NCBI GenBank assembly: GCA_017462035.1
Contig: JAFTRY010000020.1
Location: 1 to 62,836 of the forward strand
Direction of reading: 5' to 3'
Length of the DNA stretch: 62,836 nt
Source: Clostridia bacterium
GTDB lineage: Bacteria; Bacillota; Clostridia; Oscillospirales; CAG-272
Made by a program: the position numbers and the translations under genes. Positions 62,684-62,836 of the stretch are shown here, piece after piece (the stretch's first letter is position 1; every line of letters begins with the position of its first letter). The notes below the pieces were generated by a model, which was given only the letters and a program-made list of their open reading frames with translations, did not search any database and was not told where the DNA came from.

Positions 62684-62836
62684 CCGCGAACAGTAAACGA
62701 TATGCCTGAATTCCGCACTTCTCTGACTTCAGAAGGACTCGGAATTTATGATGAAATGCATCCCATGTACACGGTGTTCAATAAAGAAAATAAGAACTTT
62801 TCAGGTATCTGGTCTTATTTTTCGGAAGATTATGAT
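62684..62836 (+). pseudogene. Chloramphenicol acetyltransferase-type (CatA) gene fragment
   Basis: From the codon for Val at 62693 the frame reads VNDMPEFRTSLTSEG and LGIYDEMHPMYTVFNKEN, then FSGIWSYFSEDYD to the window edge. This aligns with the middle of CatA/CatP (VNRHSEFRTAINQDG, LGIYDEMIPSYTIFHND, FSSLWTEC). The N-terminal third is absent: an in-frame TAG lies at 62681 and homology stops at about 62690. The catalytic His would lie beyond the window. The fragment has no own ribosome binding site. Confidence 0.75.

Overview
The window looks like a chromosomal contig from an anaerobic, low-to-moderate GC Firmicute of class Clostridia, most likely an Oscillospiraceae/Ruminococcaceae-like gut bacterium. 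The evidence is the gdpP-rplI-dnaB-tilS-hpt-ftsH and rimP-nusA-ylxR-ylxQ-infB blocks, the SCIFF ranthipeptide with its radical-SAM maturase, the two-FAD-protein plus DUF1667 glycerol-3-phosphate set with GlpP, a cobalamin ECF importer, and uniform AAGGAGG ribosome binding sites with TTGACA-17 bp-TATAAT promoters. By eye the first ~7.5 kb and the last ~4 kb are AT-richer than the core and hold the accessory DNA.

Left accessory region (1-7.5 kb). After a lipoprotein and a pRiA4b ORF-3-like protein, two diverged copies of one composite module follow each other. Each has a ~190-nt structured RNA whose helices covary between the copies, an identical terminator hairpin, and an array of seven small hairpins whose linker switches to its own reverse complement at the middle. 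The first module is followed by a promoter, a four-helix-bundle (23S rRNA intervening sequence type) protein and a coupled 67-residue protein. The next block is peptide-signalling-like: an AgrC/AgrA-type pair without AgrB/AgrD, a divergent 15-residue peptide ORF, an XRE regulator and a 23-residue peptide ORF.

Surface and matrix region (7.6-15 kb). A SipW-type signal peptidase is encoded with a small anchored protein, a membrane protein ending in a ribosomal-L15-like domain, a TasA-like protein and a 1504-residue repeat protein. The last two carry SipW-type signal peptides and are the likely substrates.

Metabolic and core region (15-39 kb). A minus-strand group holds a GH94-type phosphorylase, a uridine-kinase-like P-loop protein, a DUF362 protein and two SGNH esterases. 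The glycerol-3-phosphate operon has a promoter-proximal terminator that is a plausible target of the GlpP antiterminator encoded downstream. The two housekeeping blocks then diverge from about 33.7 kb.

Transport and RiPP region (39-58.5 kb). A Nudix hydrolase and a beta-CASP RNA hydrolase precede a cobalamin-riboswitch operon. It encodes a homing-endonuclease-repeat protein, a DUF4430 protein, a transcobalamin-like protein and a full ECF importer (T, fused A-A', S). Then come an Orn/Lys/Arg decarboxylase-like enzyme, SCIFF maturase and SCIFF, DUF3343 plus a cysteine desulfurase-like enzyme, a BMP-type nucleoside ABC importer, and tRNA-Leu(UAA) with initiator tRNA-fMet.

Right end (58.5-62.8 kb). 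This is a candidate filamentous-phage (inovirus)-like segment: inverted DnaA-box-like repeats, a 28-residue peptide ORF whose Shine-Dalgarno has two anti-SD partners, a Zot-like membrane ATPase, a tiny membrane protein and secreted repeat-domain proteins. It stops abruptly at a fragment of a chloramphenicol-acetyltransferase-type gene, so the end is either a true integration junction or an assembly chimera.
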